Virus record (IMG/VR): IMGVR_UViG_3300022871_000092
Span: 1-26,688 of that record
DNA length: 26,688 nucleotides
From: a virus
Direction: 5' to 3' (one strand)
Shown: positions 13,388-21,696 of the stretch, piece after piece
How the letters are laid out: the number at the start of each line of letters is the position of its first letter
How positions within the stretch are numbered: position 1 is the stretch's first letter
Notes under the pieces: generated by a model
The model's database searches: none
What the model saw: only the letters and a program-made list of their open reading frames with translations
What the model was told of the DNA's origin: nothing
Position numbers and translations under genes: made by a program

Positions 13388-14712
13388 CAAGCCACCGTAT
13401 AAACAATACAATTAACATTTGCCATATTGCTCCTAAAACTTACCACTTTGTCATCTTCCATATTCATATCCATTTCTAAAAATAATGTCTGGTTTACATC
13501 TAGAGTAAAGTACTTCCTTTCCTCATCAAGGATACTACCAATTATATTATCATCAATATAAGCAATCTGTACCTCTGCAACATCACCACCATTTCTATTA
13601 CACACTAACATATTAACCTTACAAGCCCTAGTTGTTAACCAAGCTACATAATCTGTATCTACAAGATTACCCGCACCATCTATATCTATTGCATCAACTC
13701 TTTTCATATTAACATCAGCAGCCAATACCTCACCACATAAGTCAAAGTTGACTAACAGTTGAGAGCTAGTTATTATAATAGTATCAGTAGCAATCATTCC
13801 ATCTAATTCTATAATCTTTGTTTCGTAAGGTAAAAAGTAATCATCAAATAATACATAATCCTCATCAGCCAAAGCACCAATAGCACCATCTACATGTGCA
13901 ACTTTAACCTTAGTAGTCAAACCACCATTGGTATTAGTTATATATAATTTAGGACTTCTAATATAAGTTAAAGCTGGTACTGTATATAAAGTCTCATCAG
14001 TATCAACTACTGCAATAGCAGCAACCCCTAGTCTTTGATAGTCACCTGCAACTGTACCTGCTCCTACAAATGGGTCAATTGCCGTACCAGCACCAGTAAT
14101 AGTAACACCATCACCTTGTTGATCACCAGTATTAGTTCCACTTGTATTACCAATTACAATTGCATCAGCATCTGTTACATATCTTTTATCTACACTATCT
14201 GCTATGTCAGCTGTTGTGGCATCTGCACCCACTGTCACAAGACCTTTAGTATCATATGTTATCTTAGTTTTAGTACCAGCTACTATTGCTGCATTTTCGT
14301 CAACTTTAGCATCAAGAGCATTTTGTAAATCTAATTGATTAGCAAGAGTCCCTGTTATGTTACCCCATACTGCTGAAACATCAATGTTTTGAATTCTACT
14401 CCAACCTACAGCTGACTTTACAGCCCAATCACCAACAACCCAAGTAGTTATACCACCTAAGTTAGTAGCACCTGCAACGTCTACGATCCAAGCATATCCA
14501 GTTATTAATGTACCAGTTATATCTGGAACGTTAGTTGTAGCATTCCAATTACCTTGTATAATAATACTATTTAGCTCTGTACCAATGTGAGTTACAATAG
14601 CATCAGCCAATGGTGTAGAAAATACCAAATCAACTGGTAATGCACCAGCTGGTATTACAGAAGCATACTTAGTTTGCATTAATAATGCTAATACGTCTTT
14701 ATCTAGTGCCAT
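13387..14712 (-). CDS. Large tail fibre/structural protein with tandem C-terminal repeats
   Basis: 441 residues from the ATG at 14712, which follows the stop of the spike gene and has AGGAG upstream. A TTG nine bases earlier is a weaker choice. 'WNATTNVPDITG', 'GYAWIVDVAGATNLGGIT' and 'VGDWAVKSAVGWSRI' (about 56-107) form a module common in phage fibres. 'KTKITYDTKGLVTVGADATT' and 'ADAIVIGNTSGTNTGDQQGD' (147-201) form another very widespread fibre segment. The C-terminal half is two tandem copies of a beta domain (about 230-328 and 335-440). It is the first gene of the fibre block, right after the spike, and so is likely the fibre part nearest the baseplate. Confidence 0.75.
   Translation of the reverse strand: MALDKDVLALLMQTKYASVIPAGALPVDLVFSTPLADAIVTHIGTELNSIIIQGNWNATTNVPDITGTLITGYAWIVDVAGATNLGGITTWVVGDWAVKSAVGWSRIQNIDVSAVWGNITGTLANQLDLQNALDAKVDENAAIVAGTKTKITYDTKGLVTVGADATTADIADSVDKRYVTDADAIVIGNTSGTNTGDQQGDGVTITGAGTAIDPFVGAGTVAGDYQRLGVAAIAVVDTDETLYTVPALTYIRSPKLYITNTNGGLTTKVKVAHVDGAIGALADEDYVLFDDYFLPYETKIIELDGMIATDTIIITSSQLLVNFDLCGEVLAADVNMKRVDAIDIDGAGNLVDTDYVAWLTTRACKVNMLVCNRNGGDVAEVQIAYIDDNIIGSILDEERKYFTLDVNQTLFLEMDMNMEDDKVVSFRSNMANVNCIVYTVA
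13393..13710 (-). repeat. C-terminal beta repeat B of the 441-residue fibre
   Basis: Residues ~335-440: 'MLVCNRNGGDVAEVQIAYID', 'LDEERKYFTLDVNQTLFLE', 'MANVNCIVYTV'. Same N-x-N-G-G, I/V-A-x-I/V-D and D-E order as repeat A. Confidence 0.65.
13729..14025 (-). repeat. C-terminal beta repeat A of the 441-residue fibre
   Basis: Residues ~230-328: 'LYITNTNGGLTTKVKVAHVD', 'ALADEDYVLFDDYFLPYETK', 'LLVNFDLCGEV'. Aligns with repeat B. Confidence 0.65.
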
Positions 14713-14713
14713 A

Positions 14714-15328
14714 CTATACAAAATCTCCTATTTTAGCTTTCAACACTGTAAATGTTGGTTTATTTATTGCTGGTTGAACACCAATACCAGTAAGAGTTGT
14801 TATATTTTCACATGCCGTACATAATTGATGTATAAGATCTGTTAGATTCTCTGCACCTTTCTGGATAGTTACCTTACCAGCAGACGTAACTAGTACATAT
14901 GTACCTGAACTAGTAGTAAACTGGACGTCACCTGTTATTTTATTAACTATAAATATATTACCAGTACCATCTTTCCACCCATAAGTATTTGGGTAATCTG
15001 TATGAAACTCTGTTAAGCTGGTCTTACTGGAGGACCAGACACCATCATAAAAGCCAAAATAAATATCATTATATGGAAATACAATTTGTACCTCACTACC
15101 TATTTCCGGTACACTGAATGTACCAGAATTTAAACTACCACCTAAGAAACTGCTTTCAAGTTTAGAAATCCAAGGTAGTTTATCATAATCTGTTTCGTCT
15201 ATTAAGTCTGTAATAGTACATTTAACTCTTTGTAATTTAAGAGGATCTACATTATCTACTACAATACCTTTATGAGGTATTCTAAGATGTTGCATTGTAG
15301 GCTTTATATCTTTTATTGCTAAAAACAT
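14714..15328 (-). CDS. Baseplate spike / assembly protein V (gp5 OB-domain) protein
   Basis: 204 residues. 'GIVVDNVDPLKLQRVKCTI' at about 21-39, 'LPWISKLES', 'FSVPEIGSEVQIVFPYNDI' and 'YFGFYDG' form the OB-fold domain that sits at the base of the gp5/gpV spike. The segment 'TGDVQFTTSSGTYVLVTSAG' is a short beta-helix-like stem. The end ('LIHQLCTACENITTLTGIG') is commonly found in gpV-type spikes. No lysozyme domain is inserted, unlike T4 gp5, and no PAAR tip gene is visible nearby. The start overlaps the hub gene's stop (TAATG), with AAGGGG upstream. Confidence 0.85.
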   Translation of the reverse strand: MFLAIKDIKPTMQHLRIPHKGIVVDNVDPLKLQRVKCTITDLIDETDYDKLPWISKLESSFLGGSLNSGTFSVPEIGSEVQIVFPYNDIYFGFYDGVWSSSKTSLTEFHTDYPNTYGWKDGTGNIFIVNKITGDVQFTTSSGTYVLVTSAGKVTIQKGAENLTDLIHQLCTACENITTLTGIGVQPAINKPTFTVLKAKIGDFV

Positions 15329-16578
15329 TATCTTAATTGCCCCTTTAATCCACTCATATTATCTCTACAAGCTGTTATAGTTGTAGTAAAATTCTTATGT
15401 GCTAATACTCTAGTAACTTTTGATACTATATAACCACCACTTTCATAATCAGAAGTCATTTGGCTATTTGGATCTGTACTGTTTACTGTTATATTAACTG
15501 GATCAAGAATCTGTATGTCACCAATAAACTTACCATTAAAAGCTAACATTAAATTAGTAGAACTTAATGCTAGTAACATACCAACATTGTAATTATAAGA
15601 TTCGTGATAATTAACATGAACATTTTCATTTATCATACCACTACTATTAGCAAGCTTTGTTATACTAGATTTTCTATTTAATTTGTTGTTAGTACTTAAA
15701 CCTGTTTCCTTAATATTAGGAAGTACAAATTCCTCAGTTCCATTTTCTAAATCATATACAAGTTTTTCTCTACCATAAGCATAAGATAGATTCATAATCG
15801 TATTTGACTGTGTAAAAAGAATAGAATCATACTGCAATGAATTCTTAGCCTCACTTTCTTGTTCTGTGGTAGCATTAGAAAATAAATACTTGTATTTCTT
15901 ACTTGAGTTTTTCTTTAATAAAGACTTTAAATCTCTTATTATAAAATGACCTTTACTATTAATACCAAGTAATAAAATATTATTAGTAAAATTAGAGTGT
16001 AACCAAATATTACTTATAAAATTACGATCAGTAATACTATATTGAATCCAATTCTGTATATCTTTAGGTACCTCTTGTACATCACTATCTACCTTTATAA
16101 ACTCACTATTATTACTTAATACTTTTTTAATTGCATCAAGACTATTCATTTGAGAGATTATAGACATATTATGTTTTACGTGATAATCATAATTACCTAT
16201 AACACCACTCATAGAAATATTAATATATGGAAAAGCATTATACTTGACTTCCATTTCCACAACAGTTACTTGCATTTCGTGTTTATCATAACTATCATCT
16301 ATACCAGTCTTTTTTTCTCTTGATATTTTCTTTAAACCACCAATTGTAACTTTTATTTTAGAACCCTCGTTTAAGTAAGCTAAAATATCATTATCCTTAA
16401 CTAAAAAATCCATTTCAAATGCTACACCAACATTACCAGCTTCTTCTTCCCAAGCTACACGTGTAACATCATTGGAATCAAGTTCCCATATCTTATTGCC
16501 AATATTAATCTGAAGATAATATGATCCCTCAACACCAGCAAAATCACTATTAGTTTTAGTATTTATTGTAGATCCCAT
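15328..16578 (-). CDS. Baseplate hub protein, gp27/gpD-like
   Basis: 416 residues, immediately upstream of the spike gene as is usual for hub proteins. Beta-rich start ('YYLQINIGNKIWELDSNDV'), a middle with 'NWIQYSITDRNFISNIWLHS' and 'INSKGHFIIRDL' that resembles the phage hub/late-control-D region in which one copy of the domain recruits the spike, and an end with 'GDIQILDPVNITV' and 'GGYIVSKVTRVLAHKNFTTT', the strands that close the hub barrel in gp27/gpD-type proteins. It forms the trimeric base on which the spike stands and from which the tube grows. Assigned by order, size and these late motifs. Confidence 0.75.
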   Translation of the reverse strand: MGSTINTKTNSDFAGVEGSYYLQINIGNKIWELDSNDVTRVAWEEEAGNVGVAFEMDFLVKDNDILAYLNEGSKIKVTIGGLKKISREKKTGIDDSYDKHEMQVTVVEMEVKYNAFPYINISMSGVIGNYDYHVKHNMSIISQMNSLDAIKKVLSNNSEFIKVDSDVQEVPKDIQNWIQYSITDRNFISNIWLHSNFTNNILLLGINSKGHFIIRDLKSLLKKNSSKKYKYLFSNATTEQESEAKNSLQYDSILFTQSNTIMNLSYAYGREKLVYDLENGTEEFVLPNIKETGLSTNNKLNRKSSITKLANSSGMINENVHVNYHESYNYNVGMLLALSSTNLMLAFNGKFIGDIQILDPVNITVNSTDPNSQMTSDYESGGYIVSKVTRVLAHKNFTTTITACRDNMSGLKGQLR

Positions 16579-16580
16579 TA

Positions 16581-16931
16581 TTATCCCCTAGCAACTCTAT
16601 CGGCATTTAGATTAAAAAATAACAATTCAAGATCTATAATAGATGGATAATTTAACATTGTATTAGCAGGTATAACTTCTGGGTCTTGTAAATTGTTAAA
16701 TTCCATTATAATCCACCAAAACTGTGTTTCTCCATATATTTCATTAGATATTAAATCTATACGATTTTCTAATGCTCCAATTTGTAGTTGACCTTGTACT
16801 GGTAATAACCTTAAAGCAGACAAAAATTTAGCAGTAAGAGGATCAAATTCTTGCTCTTGGTAATCAAGAAACTTGGCAAAAGCATACCTATCTTCTCTTT
16901 CTATATCTAAATTAATAAAAAATTGAGACAT
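16581..16931 (-). CDS. Baseplate wedge protein, T4 gp53-like
   Basis: 116 residues. 'ENRIDLISNEIYGETQFWWI' followed by 'IMEFNNLQDPEVIPANTML' and 'YPSIIDLELL' is the characteristic core of the gp53-type family (R-x-D-x-I...Y...WW.I...N...DP...I..G..L..P). gp53 bridges adjacent wedges to start baseplate closure. The N-terminal 40 residues are charged and variable. It sits between the tube-junction-like gene and the hub gene with gaps of only 2-5 bases, in keeping with a baseplate operon. Confidence 0.75.
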   Translation of the reverse strand: MSQFFINLDIEREDRYAFAKFLDYQEQEFDPLTAKFLSALRLLPVQGQLQIGALENRIDLISNEIYGETQFWWIIMEFNNLQDPEVIPANTMLNYPSIIDLELLFFNLNADRVARG

Positions 16932-16936
16932 ATCTA

Positions 16937-17722
16937 TTAACTCCCTGGTACTTTCATAACTGTTATAGATGGCATAAGTTTATCACTTCTTTTAGTAAAC
17001 CATGATAAAAATGTTTTTTGATCTGGCATTCTAAAAGGTCTAAAACTTACAGCAACAGTAGCGTATAATGGTTGACCATTACGTATTATTTCTTTACTAA
17101 ACTTAGTGTTAACACCAGTTATTAAAAGGTCTTTAGCCCAAAACCAATCACCAACTCTAACATCAATTGTTTTATCTTTAAAGAATATTGGTGGTTTCAT
17201 TGTCATTGTAGTAAATTCTGATGGTAACACTGAACTCATTAAATAAGTACAATCCATCATTATATCATCTTTAGGGTGGGTATTTATAAATATTAAGTTT
17301 AAACTAAATGATGGCTTATTTGTACTCTGCCATATTTCTTCTGTAAATAATGACCCACCAAATTGAGTACCAGCTGGTGGTAATCCTATAACATCTGCTA
17401 AATTTTCTTCTGTAAGATTTTGATTTTTTAATGCCCCTCCAGCTTTCTGTATATAAGTGCTTAATTTACCAGCAGCTGAGAATAAACCCATTGTATTTAA
17501 CGGTTGAGAAGAAATAGTACCATTCATTTCAAAATCACTATTAACCCAACAGGATATAATCTTACTACCTGATAGAACTCCTAAATCATCACCAGCAGCA
17601 TTTGTTAATTTAGTCTTAGTATTTGTCTTTTTCTTAAATATAATTTTAACTAAATTATTAGAACCAGTATCTATTTTACTAGTAATACGATTTTTAATAT
17701 TTTCTAATTCAGAACGGCTCAT
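16937..17722 (-). CDS. Probable baseplate/tail-tube junction protein (gp48/gp54 position)
   Basis: 261 residues; family not firmly recognised. It follows the tape measure and precedes the gp53-like and hub genes, the place occupied by tube-initiator or baseplate-cap proteins in related layouts. Visible features: a helical basic start ('ELENIKNRITSKI'), a central 'KPSFSLNLIFINTHPKDD', and a C-terminal beta stretch 'DVRVGDWFWAKDLLITGVNT' ending 'YATVAVSFRPFRMPDQKTFL'. These resemble the layer proteins that nucleate the tail tube. No membrane segment is seen. Role inferred mainly from order. Confidence 0.5.
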   Translation of the reverse strand: MSRSELENIKNRITSKIDTGSNNLVKIIFKKKTNTKTKLTNAAGDDLGVLSGSKIISCWVNSDFEMNGTISSQPLNTMGLFSAAGKLSTYIQKAGGALKNQNLTEENLADVIGLPPAGTQFGGSLFTEEIWQSTNKPSFSLNLIFINTHPKDDIMMDCTYLMSSVLPSEFTTMTMKPPIFFKDKTIDVRVGDWFWAKDLLITGVNTKFSKEIIRNGQPLYATVAVSFRPFRMPDQKTFLSWFTKRSDKLMPSITVMKVPGS

Positions 17723-17725
17723 TTA

Positions 17726-19123
17726 TTATTCCTCATTTTTATCTACTGTTTTACCTGCTTTAGTAAGTAAACTATTTAATGTACCAGCACTACTACTAGA
17801 ACCAGATGGAGTTTGTGAATTCTGTTGTTGTGGTTGTACCCCACTCTCTTTTAGAAATTTAGTATCTTGTGTGTTTTTTCTAAAATCATCTTGTTCTACT
17901 TTTTCCTTTGCTACTGCTTTAAAAGTTTTTTGTTTTTCGTCCTTTCTTATAACATCTATATCTACATTTTTAGTTTTTAAACCAGCTTTAATACCCTTTA
18001 TTGTACTTTCTTGTACAGTTATAATATCCTCTAAACCTTGAAATTTTACATCTGGGTCTGCCTTTTGTAACCTTGCCAATCTTGCTTTACTTTCAGCTAA
18101 ACGTTTTTCTTCATTTTCAAGTCTATACAATGATGTCTTTTCACTTTCATTTATTGTTTTATCTTTTTGATGATCCGTTATTGACTTTTCATCTGGTTTC
18201 CCACTTAGTTTATCCATAACGAATTTCCAAATAATAGGTAATAATATAGCCAAAAGCAATATTATTTCACCAGCTTGGTCCATGAAACCTGTAACTGTTG
18301 ATATACCAGTTGATATACCATTTGGTATAGACATCATACTTCTTTCTTCTTTAGAGCTGACCTTCTCTCTAAACTCACCCTTTTTAATACCTAAACCAAG
18401 CTTACCTAATTCACTGGCTGATATTTTAATCTCATCCTTTTTACTTTTCTCTGACATCTTAGCAGCATTTTCCATTACAATCTTCATTGCGTCAAGCTGA
18501 CCAAGTTTTACTGCTTTTTCTATTGCCTCAGATATACTTTCACCTTTTTCTTGTGTAATACCTGAACCAGTTAATACCTTTTTGTTCTTATCTAATCCAA
18601 AAACCTTTAAAGCCTCAATCATTTGACCTGCAAATTCAGTTTGTTTTTCAACTGATAAAAGTGAATCTTCTCCAATGCTACCAACTAATTCCCTTAATTT
18701 ATCTGATTTCTTTATTGTTAAATTAAATAATACATCACTAAGACTCTCTGATTCTTTAAAAGCCTCATTTAATTTTTGTATCTCTTCTTTGTTAACCTTT
18801 TCTTTATTCTCTATTTTTGATATAATACCTAATACAGATTCACCTTTTTTATACTGTTCTAATAATTTAGCAGCCTTTTCATTAGTCTTTGCTTGTTCTT
18901 CTAAGTATTTTAGATTATTTCCTAATACTTTCTGACTACTTTTAAATTTATTGCTCATAGTAAGCATATTATCTCTTAAGGACTCCCACTGTTCCTGAGA
19001 TAATTTATTAAAAGAACCAAATACTTTCTTTATAGAAAGAGTAAAACCAGTTAGAACAGTAGATATAGTTTTATCTATAGCTGTACCAGCTAGTCTATCA
19101 GGATCTATTGTAAGTCTTGCCAT
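17726..19123 (-). CDS. Putative short tape measure protein
   Basis: 465 residues from the ATG at 19123, which overlaps the stop of the 34-residue ORF (TAATG) and has GGAG ten bases upstream; an in-frame start 36 bases earlier lies inside that ORF. Mostly helical, with long charged coiled-coil-like stretches (about 40-130, 320-440) and one hydrophobic segment at about 285-303 ('EIILLLAILLPIIWKFVM'), as in tape measures that insert into the host membrane. The tail is Gln/Ser-rich. At about 1.5 angstrom per residue it would set a tail of roughly 70 nm. Position between the gp26-like gene and the hub genes fits. Confidence 0.65.
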   Translation of the reverse strand: MARLTIDPDRLAGTAIDKTISTVLTGFTLSIKKVFGSFNKLSQEQWESLRDNMLTMSNKFKSSQKVLGNNLKYLEEQAKTNEKAAKLLEQYKKGESVLGIISKIENKEKVNKEEIQKLNEAFKESESLSDVLFNLTIKKSDKLRELVGSIGEDSLLSVEKQTEFAGQMIEALKVFGLDKNKKVLTGSGITQEKGESISEAIEKAVKLGQLDAMKIVMENAAKMSEKSKKDEIKISASELGKLGLGIKKGEFREKVSSKEERSMMSIPNGISTGISTVTGFMDQAGEIILLLAILLPIIWKFVMDKLSGKPDEKSITDHQKDKTINESEKTSLYRLENEEKRLAESKARLARLQKADPDVKFQGLEDIITVQESTIKGIKAGLKTKNVDIDVIRKDEKQKTFKAVAKEKVEQDDFRKNTQDTKFLKESGVQPQQQNSQTPSGSSSSAGTLNSLLTKAGKTVDKNEE

Positions 19124-19227
19124 TATTCTTGCACTCCATTGATAATCTCTTCTACACACTCACCAAGTTTCAGTACCTCAGTATAATCCATTTTACCTAT
19201 ATCAGATATTGGCACTATATTTTTCAT
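19123..19227 (-). CDS. 34-residue ORF overlapping the gp26-like gene and coupled to the tape measure
   Basis: The frame begins 'MKNIVPISDIGKMDYTEVLK' and ends '..IINGVQE' with a TAA that overlaps the tape-measure ATG (TAATG), the coupling seen at other gene junctions in this operon. It overlaps the end of the gp26-like gene by 26 bases in the +1 frame, and that frame stays open for a further 81 bases upstream. It could be an independent tiny protein with a weak start or a +1 frameshift extension of the gp26-like protein. A CCC-TTT sits in the overlap zone near 19273-19278. Confidence 0.45.
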   Translation of the reverse strand: MKNIVPISDIGKMDYTEVLKLGECVEEIINGVQE

Positions 19228-20101
19228 TGATAGTACGAATTCCAGTTGAATTAGATTCAGAGGGTTCACGAAAGGGGGAGATAAAAATATCTCCATCACC
19301 TCCTCCATCTATTGATACTATATTAGATGCTTTGCATTCTGCACAAATAAACTTTTTAGATGATATACTATGATATAGATCTTTTATTATTTCTTCAAAT
19401 ACTACACCATCTTCAAGTTTAGCATACTTAAACTTATTGTAAGTATCTATAAACTTTTCAGAAGCACCCTTATCACTTAAATCCATTATTGTTTGTATTG
19501 AAGCTATTGCAAATTCGTCATTATATAAATTCTGATCAATTAACTCCATAGTCATCTCTACAGTTAATGGCATAAACTCATATTTACCAAAACTAAATTC
19601 CTTTATATATGGAACCTTTACGTCATTTAATTCATCAAAATCAAAATTACTTATTTCTTCTACTATGTTATTCTCTTTATCACAGCTAGAACAGTAATAA
19701 GTAATACTTAATTTCTTAGTTTCAAGAGTTGATATGTTTCTTAATATTCCAAGATACATAAAATCTGATACTGTAAGTTTATACTTATCAAAATTAGTCT
19801 CTATTCCAGTCAAAACAAAGTCAAATCTATCCTTAGATTCCATTTTAGACTGGCTAAATAGTTTAACTTCTTCAAATGTATATGGATAATACTTAATACT
19901 AGCATCACTTGGGTAAAATAAACCTTTAGACGGAAGATCCTCTACTTTTATATTTATAGAAGGTAAATAGTCTGATTTTACAGAAGTAATGTTATTAGCT
20001 TTCTTTTTATTGTGTTTAAACTTGAAATCTGTACTATCTATTTTTAATACTTTTAAAAATAACTTAAAGATAAATTTAGGCATCCATCTAGGTTTTATCA
20101 T
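19202..20101 (-). CDS. T4 gp26-like baseplate hub assembly protein with zinc ribbon
   Basis: 299 residues. 'VEDLPSKGLFYPSDASIKYY' at about 53-72 and 'PYTFEEVKLF' are typical of the T4 gp26-type baseplate family (LPS.G..Y....I...P....E...L). Two CxxC pairs, C137/C140 and C253/C256, would form a zinc ribbon. 'FGKYEFMPLTVEMTMEL' in the middle matches the strand-helix core. The N-terminal 40 residues are basic. ATG overlaps the previous stop (ATGA). Position between tube-like proteins and the tape measure matches hub-assembly or tape-measure chaperone proteins. Confident in the family resemblance, less so in the exact role. Confidence 0.6.
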   Translation of the reverse strand: MIKPRWMPKFIFKLFLKVLKIDSTDFKFKHNKKKANNITSVKSDYLPSINIKVEDLPSKGLFYPSDASIKYYPYTFEEVKLFSQSKMESKDRFDFVLTGIETNFDKYKLTVSDFMYLGILRNISTLETKKLSITYYCSSCDKENNIVEEISNFDFDELNDVKVPYIKEFSFGKYEFMPLTVEMTMELIDQNLYNDEFAIASIQTIMDLSDKGASEKFIDTYNKFKYAKLEDGVVFEEIIKDLYHSISSKKFICAECKASNIVSIDGGGDGDIFISPFREPSESNSTGIRTINEKYSANI

Positions 20102-20874
20102 GTAAATCTCCTCACAACCCCTGCAGTTTTCTTTGTTATAATATCAAATCTTGGCATAGTAAACCCAGCTACTGTCTCTAAAACTTGAACCTTAAGCATT
20201 TTTAAGTCATAAGTATGAAGACCATCATCACTATCACCAACAAATGATAACGTTCCGTCTGGTATAACTACATATCTATTAGTTGTTATACTATTTAACT
20301 GATTATCTAATTTGGATACCACTATAATCTTTGATACTTCACTTATAGTTTTTATACACCTTGATTTATCAGTAATTTCATCTATTCCTTTATCATTTGT
20401 AACAACATTTAAAGATGATCGACCTTTATCTGTTAAACCTGCACCTACTGCTTTTTCTAGAATTGTATTACCTTCTACTTCAGTAAAAGGGTTCATCCAC
20501 GCTTTACACCAGTTAAACATTGAATTATGTATATCATCTACAAAAGTTATGTTAATACCTAAAATCTTACTTCCCTTAGGAACTGGATGATTATAATATG
20601 TACCTGGTGCTTCAAAATGTGTAATACTTGTTTCTTCATCACTAAACTTTGTGATAGGATACCACTCAAAATTACTGCCAGCAGAAGGTATTGCACCTTC
20701 TTTACCAAGGAGTTGGTCAGCTATTCCCTCAAGCTTACCAAGAGCTATATCTCCAACTTTTTGGGTTACAGCTTCAACTAACCCACCAGCTACTTCCTCA
20801 AAAGAAATATCCCAAAGGTATCTTCTACTCCACTCTACACTTCTTATTTGATCTATGTTATTTAACTTTGGCAT
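20098..20874 (-). CDS. Tube-like baseplate/tail-tube terminator protein
   Basis: 258 residues. 'IRSVEWSRRYLWDISFEEV' at the start parallels the 'RWRLDF'/'RWEIDF' start of the two tail-tube proteins upstream, followed by an insertion (about 30-65) and 'HPVPKGSKILGINITFVDDI' then 'HTYDLKMLKVQVLET', the strand order expected of a tube-fold protein. It may form a specialised ring at the tube-baseplate junction (gp54-like). No decisive motif beyond these; the fold assignment is inference. GAGGAAA lies before the ATG. The gap upstream holds an endonuclease remnant. Confidence 0.5.
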   Translation of the reverse strand: MPKLNNIDQIRSVEWSRRYLWDISFEEVAGGLVEAVTQKVGDIALGKLEGIADQLLGKEGAIPSAGSNFEWYPITKFSDEETSITHFEAPGTYYNHPVPKGSKILGINITFVDDIHNSMFNWCKAWMNPFTEVEGNTILEKAVGAGLTDKGRSSLNVVTNDKGIDEITDKSRCIKTISEVSKIIVVSKLDNQLNSITTNRYVVIPDGTLSFVGDSDDGLHTYDLKMLKVQVLETVAGFTMPRFDIITKKTAGVVRRFT

Positions 20875-20891
20875 ATATATATTTCCTCTTA

Positions 20892-20963
20892 TTATCCTGC
20901 TAAATTTTCTATATGTAGATCTTTAAATATTCTTATTAAATTTGTAGTTTTATATATTACCAT
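20892..20963 (-). pseudogene. Remnant of a GIY-YIG homing endonuclease (23 codons)
   Basis: The frame reads 'MVIYKTTNLIRIFKDLHIEN' and stops. Its first ten residues match the intact endonuclease at 10457-11110 ('MIIYKTTNLITGKIYIG'), and the DNA matches closely over the first ~32 bases. After that the YIG half is lost. It occupies almost the whole gap between a tail-tube gene and the next structural gene, the usual place for a free-standing homing gene. It is probably the trace of a lost insertion. Confidence 0.6.
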
Positions 20964-20964
20964 T

Positions 20965-21561
20965 TTAACTCCATTTTAACCATTCTGGTACAGACCCAGT
21001 AAAATATTCTGTTACTCCACTAATAGTACTTATAGCACCAACCATATCAACTTTTGTTTCTGTAAAATAATCAAACCCAAAGGTTACATTAGCTTTAAAG
21101 ATTTCATCACTATTATCTGCAGCTCCTCTACTATAACCCTTCAATATACAACCCCAACAAGTAAATAATCTAATTGGTTCATTTTTATTATTTAATAATG
21201 TTAAATTAACTATTGAAGATGTAAGACTTTTAGCATTACCTTTACCACTTTTTAAATTCATTATGGCGTCTTGCCAAGCACTAAAGAAGTCAAATACTAA
21301 ACCATCTGTAGTTTCAATAAACACTAAATTCATATCATTAGGTTTTACTGAACCATTTCTCTGTATTGACCACTGTTTTATTTTTACTTCTTGGGATGAT
21401 ATATTATAAGTAGGGACATCCGAGCTTTCACATCTAATATTGAGTTCAGTAGGTAAAATAATCCCAATACCTGCAATAGGCTGAGTGACAAAATCTAATC
21501 TCCATCTGAATCTCTGGGCTATCTGCCCAATGTTTCTGACATCTTGAATTGTTGGTCTCAT
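20965..21561 (-). CDS. Tail tube protein paralogue 2 (T4 gp19-like)
   Basis: 198 residues. 'RNIGQIAQRFRWRLDF', 'LNIRCESSDVP', 'MNLVFIETTDG', 'FSAWQDAIMNL', 'LTLLNNKNEP' and 'GAADNSDEIFKANVTFGFDY' line up with the neighbouring 175-residue protein and with the gp19-type tube fold. It has an extra C-terminal tail of about 25 residues ('MVGAISTISGVTEYFTGSVP') that the first copy lacks. Because a terminator-like hairpin separates it from the sheath and first tube gene, it is likely made in lower amount. That suits a special ring (tube end or baseplate end) rather than the bulk tube. Confidence 0.75.
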   Translation of the reverse strand: MRPTIQDVRNIGQIAQRFRWRLDFVTQPIAGIGIILPTELNIRCESSDVPTYNISSQEVKIKQWSIQRNGSVKPNDMNLVFIETTDGLVFDFFSAWQDAIMNLKSGKGNAKSLTSSIVNLTLLNNKNEPIRLFTCWGCILKGYSRGAADNSDEIFKANVTFGFDYFTETKVDMVGAISTISGVTEYFTGSVPEWLKWS

Positions 21562-21620
21562 TAATTAATTTTTCTCCAATGTTTAGATTAACACTGAGAT
21601 TTACCCAGAAAAGGCTTAGG

Positions 21621-21663
21621 ATAAAATTATTAGGGTTGAAAGGTTTACTAACAACCCTAATAA
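21621..21663 (-). terminator. Intrinsic terminator after the first tail-tube gene
   Basis: A perfect 12-bp inverted repeat, TTATTAGGGTTG (21627-21638) and CAACCCTAATAA (21652-21663), with a 13-base loop. On the leftward strand the stem is followed by TTTTAT. It lies in the 135-base gap between the two tube genes. The stem is only partly G/C-rich, so termination may be partial. Confidence 0.7.
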
Positions 21664-21696
21664 CAAGATAGGGAGGCAGGGAGGATATTGACTATT

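Noticed and set aside
14035-14328. Rightward open frame rich in C, S and T opposite the large fibre gene
   Set aside because: It is the complement of a repetitive fibre coding region. Composition is unlike any protein family and there is no ribosome site.
17284-17298. T4-type late promoter TATAAATA on the leftward strand
   Set aside because: It is inside the tube-junction-like gene and part of a palindromic AT run. No similar box precedes any gene start in the window.
18282-18935. Two rightward frames opposite the tape measure
   Set aside because: Both are shadows of lysine/glutamate-rich codons on the other strand, with no ribosome sites.
21662-21690. Repeated AGGGAGG motif (two close copies) as a functional anti-Shine-Dalgarno or regulatory repeat
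   Set aside because: Two seven-base purine repeats in a non-coding gap are too little to support a role; the leftward transcript would carry CCTCCCT, and no target can be shown.
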